From Acanthaster planci (lineage: Eukaryota; Echinodermata; Asteroidea; Valvatida; Acanthasteridae): DNA of 57,548 nucleotides. Numbering within the stretch: position 1 is the first letter of the stretch; every line of letters begins with the position of its first letter. The translations under genes were made by a program, and so were the position numbers. The notes below the pieces were generated by a model. The model saw only the letters and a list, made by a program, of their open reading frames with translations. It did no database searches and was not told the DNA's origin. Location: the NCBI RefSeq assembly GCF_001949145.1, contig NW_019091465.1, forward strand, positions 633,560 through 691,107. Direction: 5' to 3'. This document shows positions 34,201 to 46,200 of this stretch, in pieces.

Positions 34201-37200
34201 TTCCCTTGGGCCAACTTTGACAGTGCTTATTCCGCATTGGCATTTTTGACCATTTCCCCAAGGAATCCATTTTTCATCTTGTGCCCGAAATCTCTTATCA
34301 ATTGTGAATTGTTAGAGTAACAATTTATCTGGAATTTCATATAAACCATCTCTCATCGATGCCCTCAAGTGTTGACAAAAAATAAATTCAGAGTTTGAAA
34401 ACTATACTTTCAGTATAAAATTTGCTGACTTGTGAAAAAGTGTCTTCGCTACATGTACATGTATGCCATCAGTTGACATATAGTAGCAATGAAAGGTGTC
34501 AATCCTTCCACCGTTAGACTTTTTCTATTACTGTAACTCATGGTGAAGTGATTTGAAGGTGGTTTGCAAAGGGGGCGGTTGTAGATTGATAGAAGTCTTC
34601 AGCTCTCTGACTAAAAGGGCAGGTCAGCATGGAGTACTTTTAGTCTCATGTTAGATTTTCAGTTGAACTGTTCGGGTGAAGAATAGATTAGACCAGTTCA
34701 AGTGATTTTACAGCTTAAATATTAACACCACTCAAACTGTACATTTTTGGCTCCAAAGTTCTGTCAACTGATATAGAACAGACAAATGAATCACCGACTT
34801 GGAGAGAATTTGGCACAGTGGTTCCAGTTTTAAGATGGACTTGATTCTGTGGTATTGTGATTAAACTTGAGATTTTGTCAAACATTTTCAATTACTGTCA
34901 AGAGCAGACTTCTTCATGCACTTTCTGCTCTTAACCCCTCATGTGACCTGCTCTTGACACGTGACCTGTTCTTGACACAACATATGACCTGTTCTTGACA
35001 CGTGACCTGTTCTTGACACAACATATGACCTGTTCTTGACATGTGACCTGTTCTTGACACAACATGTGACCTGTTCTTGACACATCATGTGACATTTTAA
35101 TCAAATTATTATTTGCATCAAATTTTCCAGTAAATGTAAAGTATCTCCAATGCTGCTGCAAATGTTGAGAACATTGAAGACACAGTTTGCCAACTTGCCT
35201 TTGACAGGAGGAAGACTTTGATGGTTTCACCTTGGACGATGGCGAGCTTCAAGCGTACCAGCTTCTGCAGGAGGAGGATGTCCTGGAACGACAGAGCCGG
35301 GAACATGATCAAAGGACAGCTAGACAGTCCTTCTTGCAGTCTCAGCGAGTGCAGGGTTCGGGCCGGAACATCCGCAATGTCATCCGCCGATCCTACGCCG
35401 CCATGCTCCGCGGTGAGGAGGACTTATCCCCCAAGTTGTACAGGCTGAAGAGACCGGAAGAGTTGGTGGGCTATGGGATCAAGCATGTCCACCCAAAGGG
35501 GCAACTTCTCGAGGGGACGTCCGCAACGTCGTCCGAATCGACTTCCCCATCAAAGGTCACGAGCATCAAGATCAAACTGTTGCCGGACGGGAAACAAGCC
35601 AAGATTGTGCGCCGCCGCCGGCCTCCGACGGCCTTGAATCTGGACTTCATTCGGCCCTACAAGGGCAGTGGGCTGAAGGGCAAGCCTCTGACCAAGCAGG
35701 AGAAGAGGGCCAAGGCGATGCAGGAGAAGTTCCTGCGGGACGCAAAGGCCCGGGAGAGGGCGCGCAAGCGGAAGGAGCGCGAGAAGCTGCAGAGACAGGA
35801 GAAGGCCCGGCGGGAGAGGCTGAAGCGGGAGAAGGCCAAGGAGAAGAGGCGGCAGAAGAGGATGCGGGAGAAGGAGAAGAAAGAGAGACTGCAAGAGAAG
35901 AAGAGAGCCCGGGCTCTCGCCAAAAAGGAGAAGCAGCTGGCAAAGAGGAACAGGGGCCCGACCTCTCAACAGAAGCCGAATATCACCTCTGTCAAGGTGG
36001 AACCTTCGGAGCTGCCAGCAAAGACAAAGATATCGGTGCCGGCAAAGCGAGTCCGCGCCAAGAAGACTGAGATCGTGGCAGCGCGACAGATCCTGGCCCG
36101 TGCCAAGGGGCAGCAGAAGAAGGTAGCCCTGGAAGCAAATTTGACCCCTGCCAGTAAGAGGACAATCAAGAAGTCACGCATGCTAGCTGACATGGTCGCC
36201 AACGTCAATTTTCTGCAGCGGACAGGCAGCCCGTCTCCGCCCGGCACACCGCTCCTCTCACCTAAGATACCTGCAACAGGGAAAGCTTCACCAAAAACTG
36301 TTGTTGTAGAGAGGAAAGATAAAAAGAACACAAGTACCAGTGTCAAACACAAAAAAGTCAGGCATGCAATGCCAGTAAAGCCCAGGCTTATAAAGGAAGA
36401 AAAGTTCAAGGAACAAGTTGCAAGCTCACTTTCCCCTCAGCTTTCAGATCTGGACAGTGACAGTGTAATGTCGAGTCCGCCGTCAGCAACAAAAATTGCA
36501 GGTTCGTTTATTCTTCCATCCATCAGTGCACGCTCCTCTCGCATTATCAAGCCATGTAAGCGGTACGTCGAAAACGATGATGCACCAGCCGCCAAGATGA
36601 CTTCCCTCCCGTCCAAGCCATCGTCGGCAAGCTCGCCAAAAGCTTTATCCTTGCCTGAGGAAGAACCGGAGGAGAACTCATCATTTGCAGACTTGTCCAG
36701 CGATGAAGACCGTGACTACCGGCCCGGCAGCGGCGTCCCGAAACCATTTTGTTACAAGCACAAGCGAAGTCGGAAGAAGTTGGGCTTGACCTCAAAACAA
36801 ACCCTGAAACAGACGGTGGTTGAGAGAAGTAAACAGAACGCCCAGAACAAACTGTTGCAGAGGTACAAGAGAGCCATCCTGGGTCCGAAAGGCCAAGAAC
36901 AGACTGTCAGTCGAAGCGTGGAAGCCCTTGTGACGACTTCATGTATGGCCCCAAAACTCAGTTTAAAGAAATCCTCAAAGAGGGAAAATGCCACGCCTGG
37001 CAAGAGAAATTCTCAGGGGTCCCGTAAAAAACCCGACGCAGAGGCCGAGAAGAAACCGCTGCTGGCCACGCCCATTCTGCAAGAGGTCAAGGGGAGCCAC
37101 CGTGCCCACCTGCAGAAGCTGGCAAAGGACAAGAAGCCGAGCCCACTCTCGTCGGAGGTGAAGACGCCGCAGCACTCCCGACCGGCCATGGGAGGGGACA

Positions 37201-40200
37201 GGGGCACTCACCTGGATGCTGGTAAGCCTCTTGTAGCAGCGAATGGATCACATGCATTTGCTCAGTGCATACCCAGTTGAGGGCGCTGGGCGAATCTGTG
37301 TTTGACTCTATGGTGTACATGTATACTCACACGGAATATTCCTTTCACACGAGCACACTGGTGCTAAGCATGAACACACATAAGAGATTGTAGCAGATCT
37401 TGTTTGAATTTGTAAGCTGGACGGAAAATTTAGTGGAAGGGTGAGGACAGAGAGAGTGTGATGACTGTTTTCAGGCAGGTGGGCAGGCAGGCAGGCAGGC
37501 AGGCAAAATACATTCACCCTGGCCCATGTTTTTTTACTTTGAAATGGTTGTGTGTAAGAGTGGGTGAGTTCAATCAGGGCTTGAAGGTTTACGCCCGAAT
37601 GCACATGGTACAACCATGCATTGCCCACCTATTATGCCCACTCGATTATCACAGAGTAAAAAATGTAACACCTGTTTCAGACAGGTGTTCTGGAGTCACG
37701 CCTAACAAATAGGATGAAGAGAGACTCGGGTTAACCCAATTAAATGTTGGTTTCAGACACACAATCCTGATATGTACATTTGCACTGAGTTCAGCCCATG
37801 AAAAGAGCAACGTCGCTCCAAAACTAAGTCGCTCTGATGTTGTTCAGAGTGCCTCCAAGTGTCACTCTTTCGCCTGCAAGTAGCACGCCTGGTCGCTGTT
37901 AATTGTTTCAGACATCAAACCTTTGCCGCACTTACTTGAAAATTTGCTTTTAATTTGGTTCGGTGTGACTGTGGAATGCCTGTCTGAAACAGGGGGAACT
38001 CTCTTCCACGTATAAAGGAACGTTTCATAATTACAGAAGGCGGTATTTACTGCAGTACCGCTGTATTTTTGCGGTACCAGCATTAAGCCCTTTCGGGTAA
38101 CTAGTGCGGTGCCGCTAAAAAAACAGCGGTACCGCAGTAAATACCACCTTCAACAATTATGAAACGCTCCCTAATACATTTTTATGAAAAGCATTGCAAA
38201 GGGGACAGGGGAGGGGGACAAATGTGCTGAGCTTCCCGCGTTCCTGTTTCTATTAATAACGTGACATTTGTTAATCAAGTCCCAGTAAAATGGAATTGAT
38301 CTGCAAAAATAAGTAATTCTTGGTTCCACAAAAGCAGACAACTGCTGAGAATCAGTCTTTGCAATGTAAACTGTCGACTAGTTTAACCGGTAGTCTGTGA
38401 ATACGGTTCTCGCACGGCAGCAAGTTACAGTCGGTGTTTCTTTTCCCCAAAGTATCCAAGCAAATGGTGGAGGCCATGGAGGCTGACATGTCACCAGAGC
38501 AGACAGCAGACAAGCCAGCCAAGGTAGGTGAACAACGTCACAACCGGGATTTAATCAGTTTAACAGGTGAACATGTAAACACGATCTAACAGTCTGGGTA
38601 CCCAGGGATGGGCTGACAGGTCAAACTCCTCCATAAATGCCAAGACAGTTCTGCCATTCTACCTGTTGAGGGCCTTCTACGCCACCTGACGTAGCACACG
38701 CTAACTCCCACAAAGGAGATTGGAATATGAATAGTCAAATTTCATTAGTCAGAATTTGTTGGAACTGGTCAAATTGCCTTGTTAACCCTAACCCTCCTCA
38801 ATCCTCCAAAATCCCTTGGGAGGTTTTGAAGGATTTTGGAGGATTGATGGTGAATGAAAAGTGTATAGCTTATTGCGAAGGATACCTTGCATGAAGGTCG
38901 TGGGTTAGACCTTGTGTTCTTCTTGCTTAGTCATGCATAAATTCCGCCCGATATTTCTATTGAATCAACCGCACTGCTCAAGAATGCCATTCGCACCGCC
39001 TCAACATAATGACTGGAATTGCCGGAGAATTTTGAAGGATTGAGGCATTAGGCACACTTCCAAGTAACATTTTCAAGAACTTGAGGATTGAGGGAGAATG
39101 CAATTTTTTCACCCCCCAAATTGGAAGATTCTGGAGGATTGAGGAGGGTCCCAAGCCAAATGGACCTAGGGGGGTTAGGGTTACAGGTAAAACAGGAGCC
39201 TTGTAATATCAGGAATGAAAACAATGAAAAACAAAAGGATCAGGACCTAAACATTTCCTTGTTATAAGCAGAATCTTGTATACACAGTGCTCTTATCAAT
39301 GAGTTTCCACTGAACCTGTGAAAGGCACATACCATCACACAGCAAGAGGGTTGTTTTGAAAAGTGAAGTAAAGAAATTGTTTGAAACATATTTGAAGTCT
39401 GTAAGTTTTAAACCTTCTTTTGACCCTCTGACTTCAAAGGTATCGATGAATTGTAATGAAAATTGTGGCCAGTCATAAACTAATGTTTACGGGCTCTAGA
39501 GAATGGATACAACTAAATGCTCAAGCCGTATCAGCGTCCGTTTTTTTGTTGAGCTGGTCTTTTAAACGAATGTTTCGAGGATTCTGATTTTTGCTTTTCT
39601 AGATGCCCGGAATGGATGCCCAAGTCGCCCCTGCAGTCATCACCTCCCATGGGCCAAGAATCAAACACGTGTGCAGGCGGGCCTCAGTAGCCTTGGGGTT
39701 AGAGGTCGCTACCTTTCCCGATCCTGCCTCTGCTGCCGAGCGCACACTCAGCGCTCTACCCCAGGAGGATAGGGGCCAAGTGGAAGAGCCGATCAAGATT
39801 GGTACGTAGGAATAAGAAAATAAGAGTGTATGGACACTTCAAGGGTTTTTGTTCCTGTCGTTGGCCATTCATCCAATCAGTGCCCAGCAGGTGGAGACAG
39901 GGGAAGGGAAAGAATCCACCCTTCCCTCCCCTAGGATCTTGGCTGTCTATTGCCAACTTGGCATGCCTGTATACACTCACCTTCGGCACATCTGTCTAGT
40001 TGTAATTCAGTCCTTTGGATTTCAGTAAGCCTTTTCGAATACACCGAGTTATTTGATTGCACATGAACATAATTTGGATTTCCCAGACTACAGACTCTGT
40101 TGCTCTACCTGGGAATTCAATGCAAGCTTTTGCTGGTGACCATCATCTCTGGAATGGACTGGTTCCTTTGTGCCCTTCTAATCCATTAAAAGCAGTGTGT

Positions 40201-43200
40201 TGGTGCAGGCGTCTCTTATGTAACTAAGCAAAAGCTTGCCCCGTATCACCAGGTATAGCAACAGTGTCGGTATGGGGGGAAGTGAATTTAAAGAACTGAG
40301 TGTACCAGTTTTTATTCAAATTTATCTCGTAAATTACTTATCGAATCTAATCTAGGATTGGGAGGCCGCTTGCAATTCCTAATACCTTGCTATTGATGAA
40401 AAGACTTAAAATTCTCTGACATTTTGATGTCGTCCTAAAGAGACACAGCTCGAGGGGGACGAAGCAGAGTCCCCCAGCAAGTACAGCCGTAAGAACCGGG
40501 GTGCCAACTACAAGAAGATACGACAGGAGCTCCTGGGCCTGGAGGACGACCAGCCGCAGCAGCAGGGGAGAAAGAAGGGGGCGTCCGGAGGGAACCTGCC
40601 CTGGAGACACGACCAGAAGTTCCGGGTGGCCCCTTTCAAGGGGCTGAAGGTGGGCTCTGCCAAGAGGCGACGGTGCGGCAAGTGCGGGCCCTGCCAGCGT
40701 AAGGACGACTGCGGAGAGTGCGAATTCTGCCTGTAAGTTGTGAAGAAGGGATTGGGGGTTGGTGCAACCAGGTTTGGAGGGGGAGGAGCAGGGTGTTTGC
40801 CTCCCTCCTCTTATCCAAATGTTGGCTTTTTGTTTTTTAAGGAATTAAAAAGTGCCAGCATTTTCGTTTGTGGAGTAAAAAGTGAAAACAAAAATTTTAG
40901 GGAAAGTAAGCTCAATTTGACCTCTTTCGCCCGGTCCCAAGACCTGGATGCACACCACTAGTGCCTTAGAAGGCAATGGTATGGACACACAGTATCGGTG
41001 GTCCTGTGTGGCTGACTAGTGTGAGCCATTTTGGCCATTTTCGTGAGACGGACATTTTGGATTATCTTCCCTGATTCCACTTTGTTTATTGAACACTCTG
41101 AAAGAGGAAAAAGGCCCGTCTTACTACAATTACAGGAATACCCTCAGTGTTGACAGTAAAGATTTCACGATTTGCTATCAGTGTTTTGGAATTTACCAAA
41201 ATGGTGGTGAGCTATAACTTGCCCCAGCTTTGTCGCCTTTTTCCCACAAAAAGTCTGTAAAGGCATTGCCTTCCTTTCCATTCAAAATGGCAGACTCTTG
41301 AATCAGGTCAGCAGATGGAATTATGCTATACAGTTGAAGGCTCATGTACACCCAGAGCTGAGAATAGACACAAGTTATTTTCACCAGAATGTGCACAGAA
41401 CCAGTGTTTTGATGCTAGAGGAGTGTGCTGGTGTGCAAATGGGCAGTGGTGGTTGTACTGTAGTGTACATCGGTAAAGGTTACTCATAGTTTTTTTAATT
41501 AAACGACAGTGGCTGTGGATTTAAGCGTTGAATGCATATTCACAGTTTTTTCCACATCCCGAATTCCACAAATTGTCCGTACTTTGTGTTTTGGCACATT
41601 TTTTAAAGTATGTTTGAGCATTGACTCATCGACTGTTGACATTGTATTGGACTCGTTACTGTTTATTTCCAGTCTCTGAAATATTCAGTCTACTTTTTTC
41701 AATGATTAGTGTGTTGTTGTACCAGCTTCAATTTTTTGTCTTATGCTCAGAGACAAGACAAAGTTTGGAGGCCCCAACACCAAGCGGCAGGCCTGTATGT
41801 AAGTAGAAAATTGATCATAGTATTGCCCGTACATCAGTGGGAATCTGAACTCCATTTTCTGGTGAACTTTCTAAAGATTCAAAGTACTGTTAATGAACTG
41901 TTACCCTAGATTTCGGGGTGTGTAAATTATTGTATTTCTGAAGGTGCAACTTTTTGGGCATATGTGTATCTTATGGCAGACAGGTGTCAGACTTGAGTTG
42001 ATGCTGACCGTTGACCAGCTGCAGCAATGCAGATATTAAGCTAATGGTTCCGTGTCACCATGAAGATGCACAGGCACTGTCATTCGTGGAACAGTCCCAG
42101 CGATAAGACATTTCCAATCCCTTTATTGTGAGTTCTCATGGCAGACATAAACATGGACGTACGTGTTGATAGTCGGCAAAGTTCAGTCTTCAACCTGACT
42201 GTCTGCTCCCAGTTTTGTTGAACAGCCTCCATCTTTTTCTATGACTGTACCTTGATTTCTGGCATTCTGTTGGTAATCGGTACGACCATACGGAAACTGG
42301 GTTTCACTTGGACCTTTGTCCTACATTGTTTTTCTCTCTGTGCATCAAACTTTGATTCTGTTTGGTTTCTTTTCGATGTCTTGAAAGAAATGGGTTCATT
42401 TATTTTCTCCTTTCAGACACCGGAAATGCTGGAACCCTCAGTACAAAAGTACAGTGCTACAAGAAGGTATGCCTGATCGTTCATAGAAATCCAAACACTC
42501 AACTAGAGAGAATCTGATTAACTATGGGTGGAATCTCTCGGGAGGTTTAAACTTCAAAGAGAATGGGTGCGATGTCCAGGGAGCGGGTACTTGATTTGTC
42601 CTGGAGTAGAGTCACTGCGTTTATTGCCTGGCAACACATACTCTAGATTTGGCAAAAACTGAGCCATATAGTACCAAACATGGCTGTGTTCATTAACCCT
42701 AACCCCCTAGGCCTTTTTACTAGGAACCATCCTGAATCCTCCAAAATCCTACAAAATTTCTTGGAAATTTCATTTGGAGATGTGCCTAACCGCCCGAACC
42801 CTTCAAAATACTCCGGCAATTCCTGTCATGATGTTGAGGCAGTGCGAATGGCACTCTTGAACTCTGCAGTTGATTCAAAAGAAATATTGGGCTGATAAAA
42901 CGTGTGCTTGACCAAGCACAAACAACATAAGGTCTAATCCACGACCTTCACCTATGGCATCCTTCGAAATCAGTCATGCACTTTTGCCATACACCTTTAA
43001 TCCTCCAAATTCCTCCACTTTGCAGAAAAGGATTTTGGAGTATTTGGGAGGGGGTAGGGATAAACACGGTAAACTGCTTACTCTAAGTGTATTAGAACTG
43101 ACAGGTGCACTGCATTCTACCACCACGAATATACTTGTGCACAAAAGGGATTTGTACTGTGAACTAGAGGCGCCAACACTGCTGGCAATGTGACAAATGC

Positions 43201-46200
43201 ATTGCATACTGTTGGCCATTGCGAGAGCGTATGGGCAGAGGGTAGCCTATAAATACATGAACATTCATACATCTTGTGCGAGTGGGGACACCCTGTGAAA
43301 TTACTGCCAACAGTTGATGTGCTAATAGAGAGGGCTTTGGCTACAAATATGGACAGAAAGCTTGTTCCCCTGTCGATGCGACAATGATAAATTCATTCAT
43401 GGTTTATCAATGGATAGAATCCACCCATGGTGACATGCTCCCAACCTATCAAAATGTTCAAATGGTCTTATGCATTTGGGAATGCAAAAATGACACTTTG
43501 CCATCGTTTTTTGGTTGTTGTGGCTGGTCTCGCTTTGCAGTCCGTGAAGGTATTAGAGAGCAGGTTCCCGTACCTGACGCGGTGAGGCGGTTCTACCAGT
43601 CGTCGGACAAGCAGGTAGGGGTCCAGGGAGCGGGCCCCCAGTCACGGACCAACCTGCACAGGACGTCGCCGTTCAAGCAGCGGTCGCGCCTGGGCAAGCC
43701 CAAGGCGAGGATCAAGCTGCCCACCCGACATGACGCCATCAAGGTCTTCTCGTCCAGCAGGCCCATGAGCCGGGCCGAGCGCATGCAGCTGGAAAAGGAG
43801 AAGGTGGGATTTTTTTTCTCTAAGATGTAATCTAGCCACGAGATTCAGAAGCCATTGCAATGCTTACCCAGAGGCTTCACATGCATCTTTCAATTAATAG
43901 TGTTATGACTTGACAAAATATGTGCCCCTTAAGTTCCAGTGTGTGGTGCATGCACTTGTGTTGCGTCCCTGCAGTAGCGAGCCTATTTGGATCTAGGATG
44001 TTATCATGAACAAGAGACAGAAGCCTTGTAAAGGTTGCTTTCGGGCCATGTCCGAATGGCTTGGCCATGACTTGAAATTCAGGTAAAGCAATTCCAACCC
44101 TGGCAAGCTCCATGGGCGAGTCATTAAGATGTCTGCATTAGAAAGGAGGAGGTCTTGGGTTCGAGTCCCACTCGAGTAGGCTAATGATTTTTTCTTTAGC
44201 TCTTAAACAAGCACCGATTATATGTTGTTTATGAATATATGTCAGTGTAAAACCTTTCATTAAAATCAATCCCGTTTGTCCGTTAGTAAAAAAGAAGTTG
44301 GTATCCGTGCTGGAACTTCATTTACTTGAACCTTTAGGAATAAGATTGCCGACACCCTTCATCACAAGATTCTATCACTTCAGACAAAACTCCAAGCAGC
44401 ATTCACAGTAGTTGCGTATCAGTGTACCTTGCTCATCGTACATTAGACCTGAATCCTAATAAAATACCCTCTACGACAATTTTGTTTCTCTTTCCTGGTC
44501 TCAATCTTCAGGCAAAGCTGCGCAAGTTGGAGGCCAACCGGACCAGCTCTTCCAGCCTGACTGTGGCCAAATTGAAGGCTAAACCCCAGATCGAGCCCCT
44601 GAAGATTACACACCATCGTATCAACATCGACTTCAAGGTCAGAGGCCGCCGATGCTGCCGTAGTGCACACCACACATAGGAAAAATCTTGGTCCTTCTTT
44701 CTGTTGAGCCAAAATTTGAGCATTACGGTTTAGCGCGCGTAGAATGCTTTCATAGAAAACTCTGAAGTAAGTGCTTTTTCCCTGTTGCCCTCTGGAACTG
44801 TGATAAAAGGATTACATAGGATACGACCCCACGTGTGCAGGAGAAGATTAGGTTTTAAGAAGGTCATGTGGGAGCGAGCCGATGGCGACACCCAAGAAGA
44901 ATAGGAAAATGGATAAAATTTCTGACTGAATCTTAACTTCATGTGGCAAAATCTGAAGAGCGCTGTTTCCGGGGGGGGGGGACTGGTGGCAGATACAGAA
45001 AACAATATCGTAAGAGGTCTGTCGTCCTTCGCTTTACAAATCACAAATATAGCTGTGTTCTACATTTTAACCCTACCCTAACCATAATTGGAGGATTTGG
45101 GACTGTCGGGGTACAATCAACATATTTTTCTGTCTTTGCTCGTTATTCCACTCAGGAGGATTATGACATTGACACAGCATGGCAGCGTGGTATCGCCATC
45201 TTATCGTCTGAGCCGATGGTCCCCCGCACTGTGTGCTACCTATGTAGCAGCACTGGTAAACATGAGGTACATAAATCTAAAGGGCATCTCTGAAACGGAA
45301 CCCAAATGATTATTAAGGAGGCAAACCTGAAAGTGAATTTCTGACGTCACAAAAAATTGTTTGGGAAATTCCGTTTTGCTGTCATGGGATGAAATTTGTC
45401 AGGAGATTTCATCATTTGTTTCTGGAGCATTTTCCTGATTTTAGGAGTTTCCAAACAATCTCTTTTAACCCCTTCGCTCTGGGAGACAGTAAGAGCCGCC
45501 GTAAAAATTGAGATCCTCAGCCCGCTTTTCAGCTATTATTCTCCGCCTACGCTTGAGCGAACACGGTGAAAGAAGGCAGACCTTGGTTCTTGTATATATG
45601 GTGAATGGCCTTTGTGTAGCCCAGAAATGAAAAGACCGAATTTGCATCATAATCACCAGCTTCACAATAGTCCCCACTTTGAAAAAAGGCAACGGGAATG
45701 TGGAAGCGTGAGTAGAGCCGCATGCCACCAAACAATGAGCCTTTCACTGTGTAATTCAAGCTGCAAAGCACGCAGGGCCACAAACCGAGAATTCGCGGTT
45801 TGGCAGGTGGCCTTCGTGTCCAAGCGAGGCTGGAATTCTTGGAGTCGGCAAAAAAATTCCCGTTGTCAAGGGGTTAACATCTGGAAAATCCTGAGTTTAC
45901 TGTTACGGTGGTTTTTCATATGAAAGTCGATAACACAAGACGGGTGAATAAGGGATGTTTTTAGACAAACAAATGTATACCATAGACTCAACATTGCAGG
46001 GGGCCCACAAACATTTCGTTGATCATTTGATTTTACTCCAATCTCACCTCTGTTCTGTGTTCGCTTTGTGATGTCATGTCCGTCCTTGTTTGACTTTGCT
46101 GAGGGAATCTTAATATGTGAAGTGCCTCAACTCGGCTCCAGCTGAGCACGCCAATCCCCAATTTGTTTTACGCACACCCGTCAAGTCCACTAAGTCTGTT

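Larger units (their letters stand above)
31229..35207 (+). other. KMT2 intron 1
   Basis: About 4 kb. Contains ACATGTACATGTA-type simple repeats (31641-31665), a hAT-like foldback element (33608-33739), and a tandem array at 34930-35095 close to the acceptor. No coding exon supported. Confidence 0.7.
37222..38452 (+). other. KMT2 intron 2
   Basis: Holds a (GGCA)n microsatellite near 37481-37504 and two adjacent inverted-repeat elements (37671-37993 and 38015-38173). No exon recognised. Confidence 0.7.

Noticed and set aside
34930-35095. CRISPR-like direct repeats
   Set aside because: Units are contiguous with only 2-7 base separators, and the DNA is clearly eukaryotic, so this is an ordinary tandem array.
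35550-35969. Leu-rich and Ser-rich frames antisense to KMT2 exon 2
   Set aside because: Shadows of the K/R/E-rich coding sequence on the other strand; the plus frame has clear homology.
38785-39181. Interstitial telomere sequence
   Set aside because: Only two CCCTAA-like units at each end, placed as inverted ends of an element.
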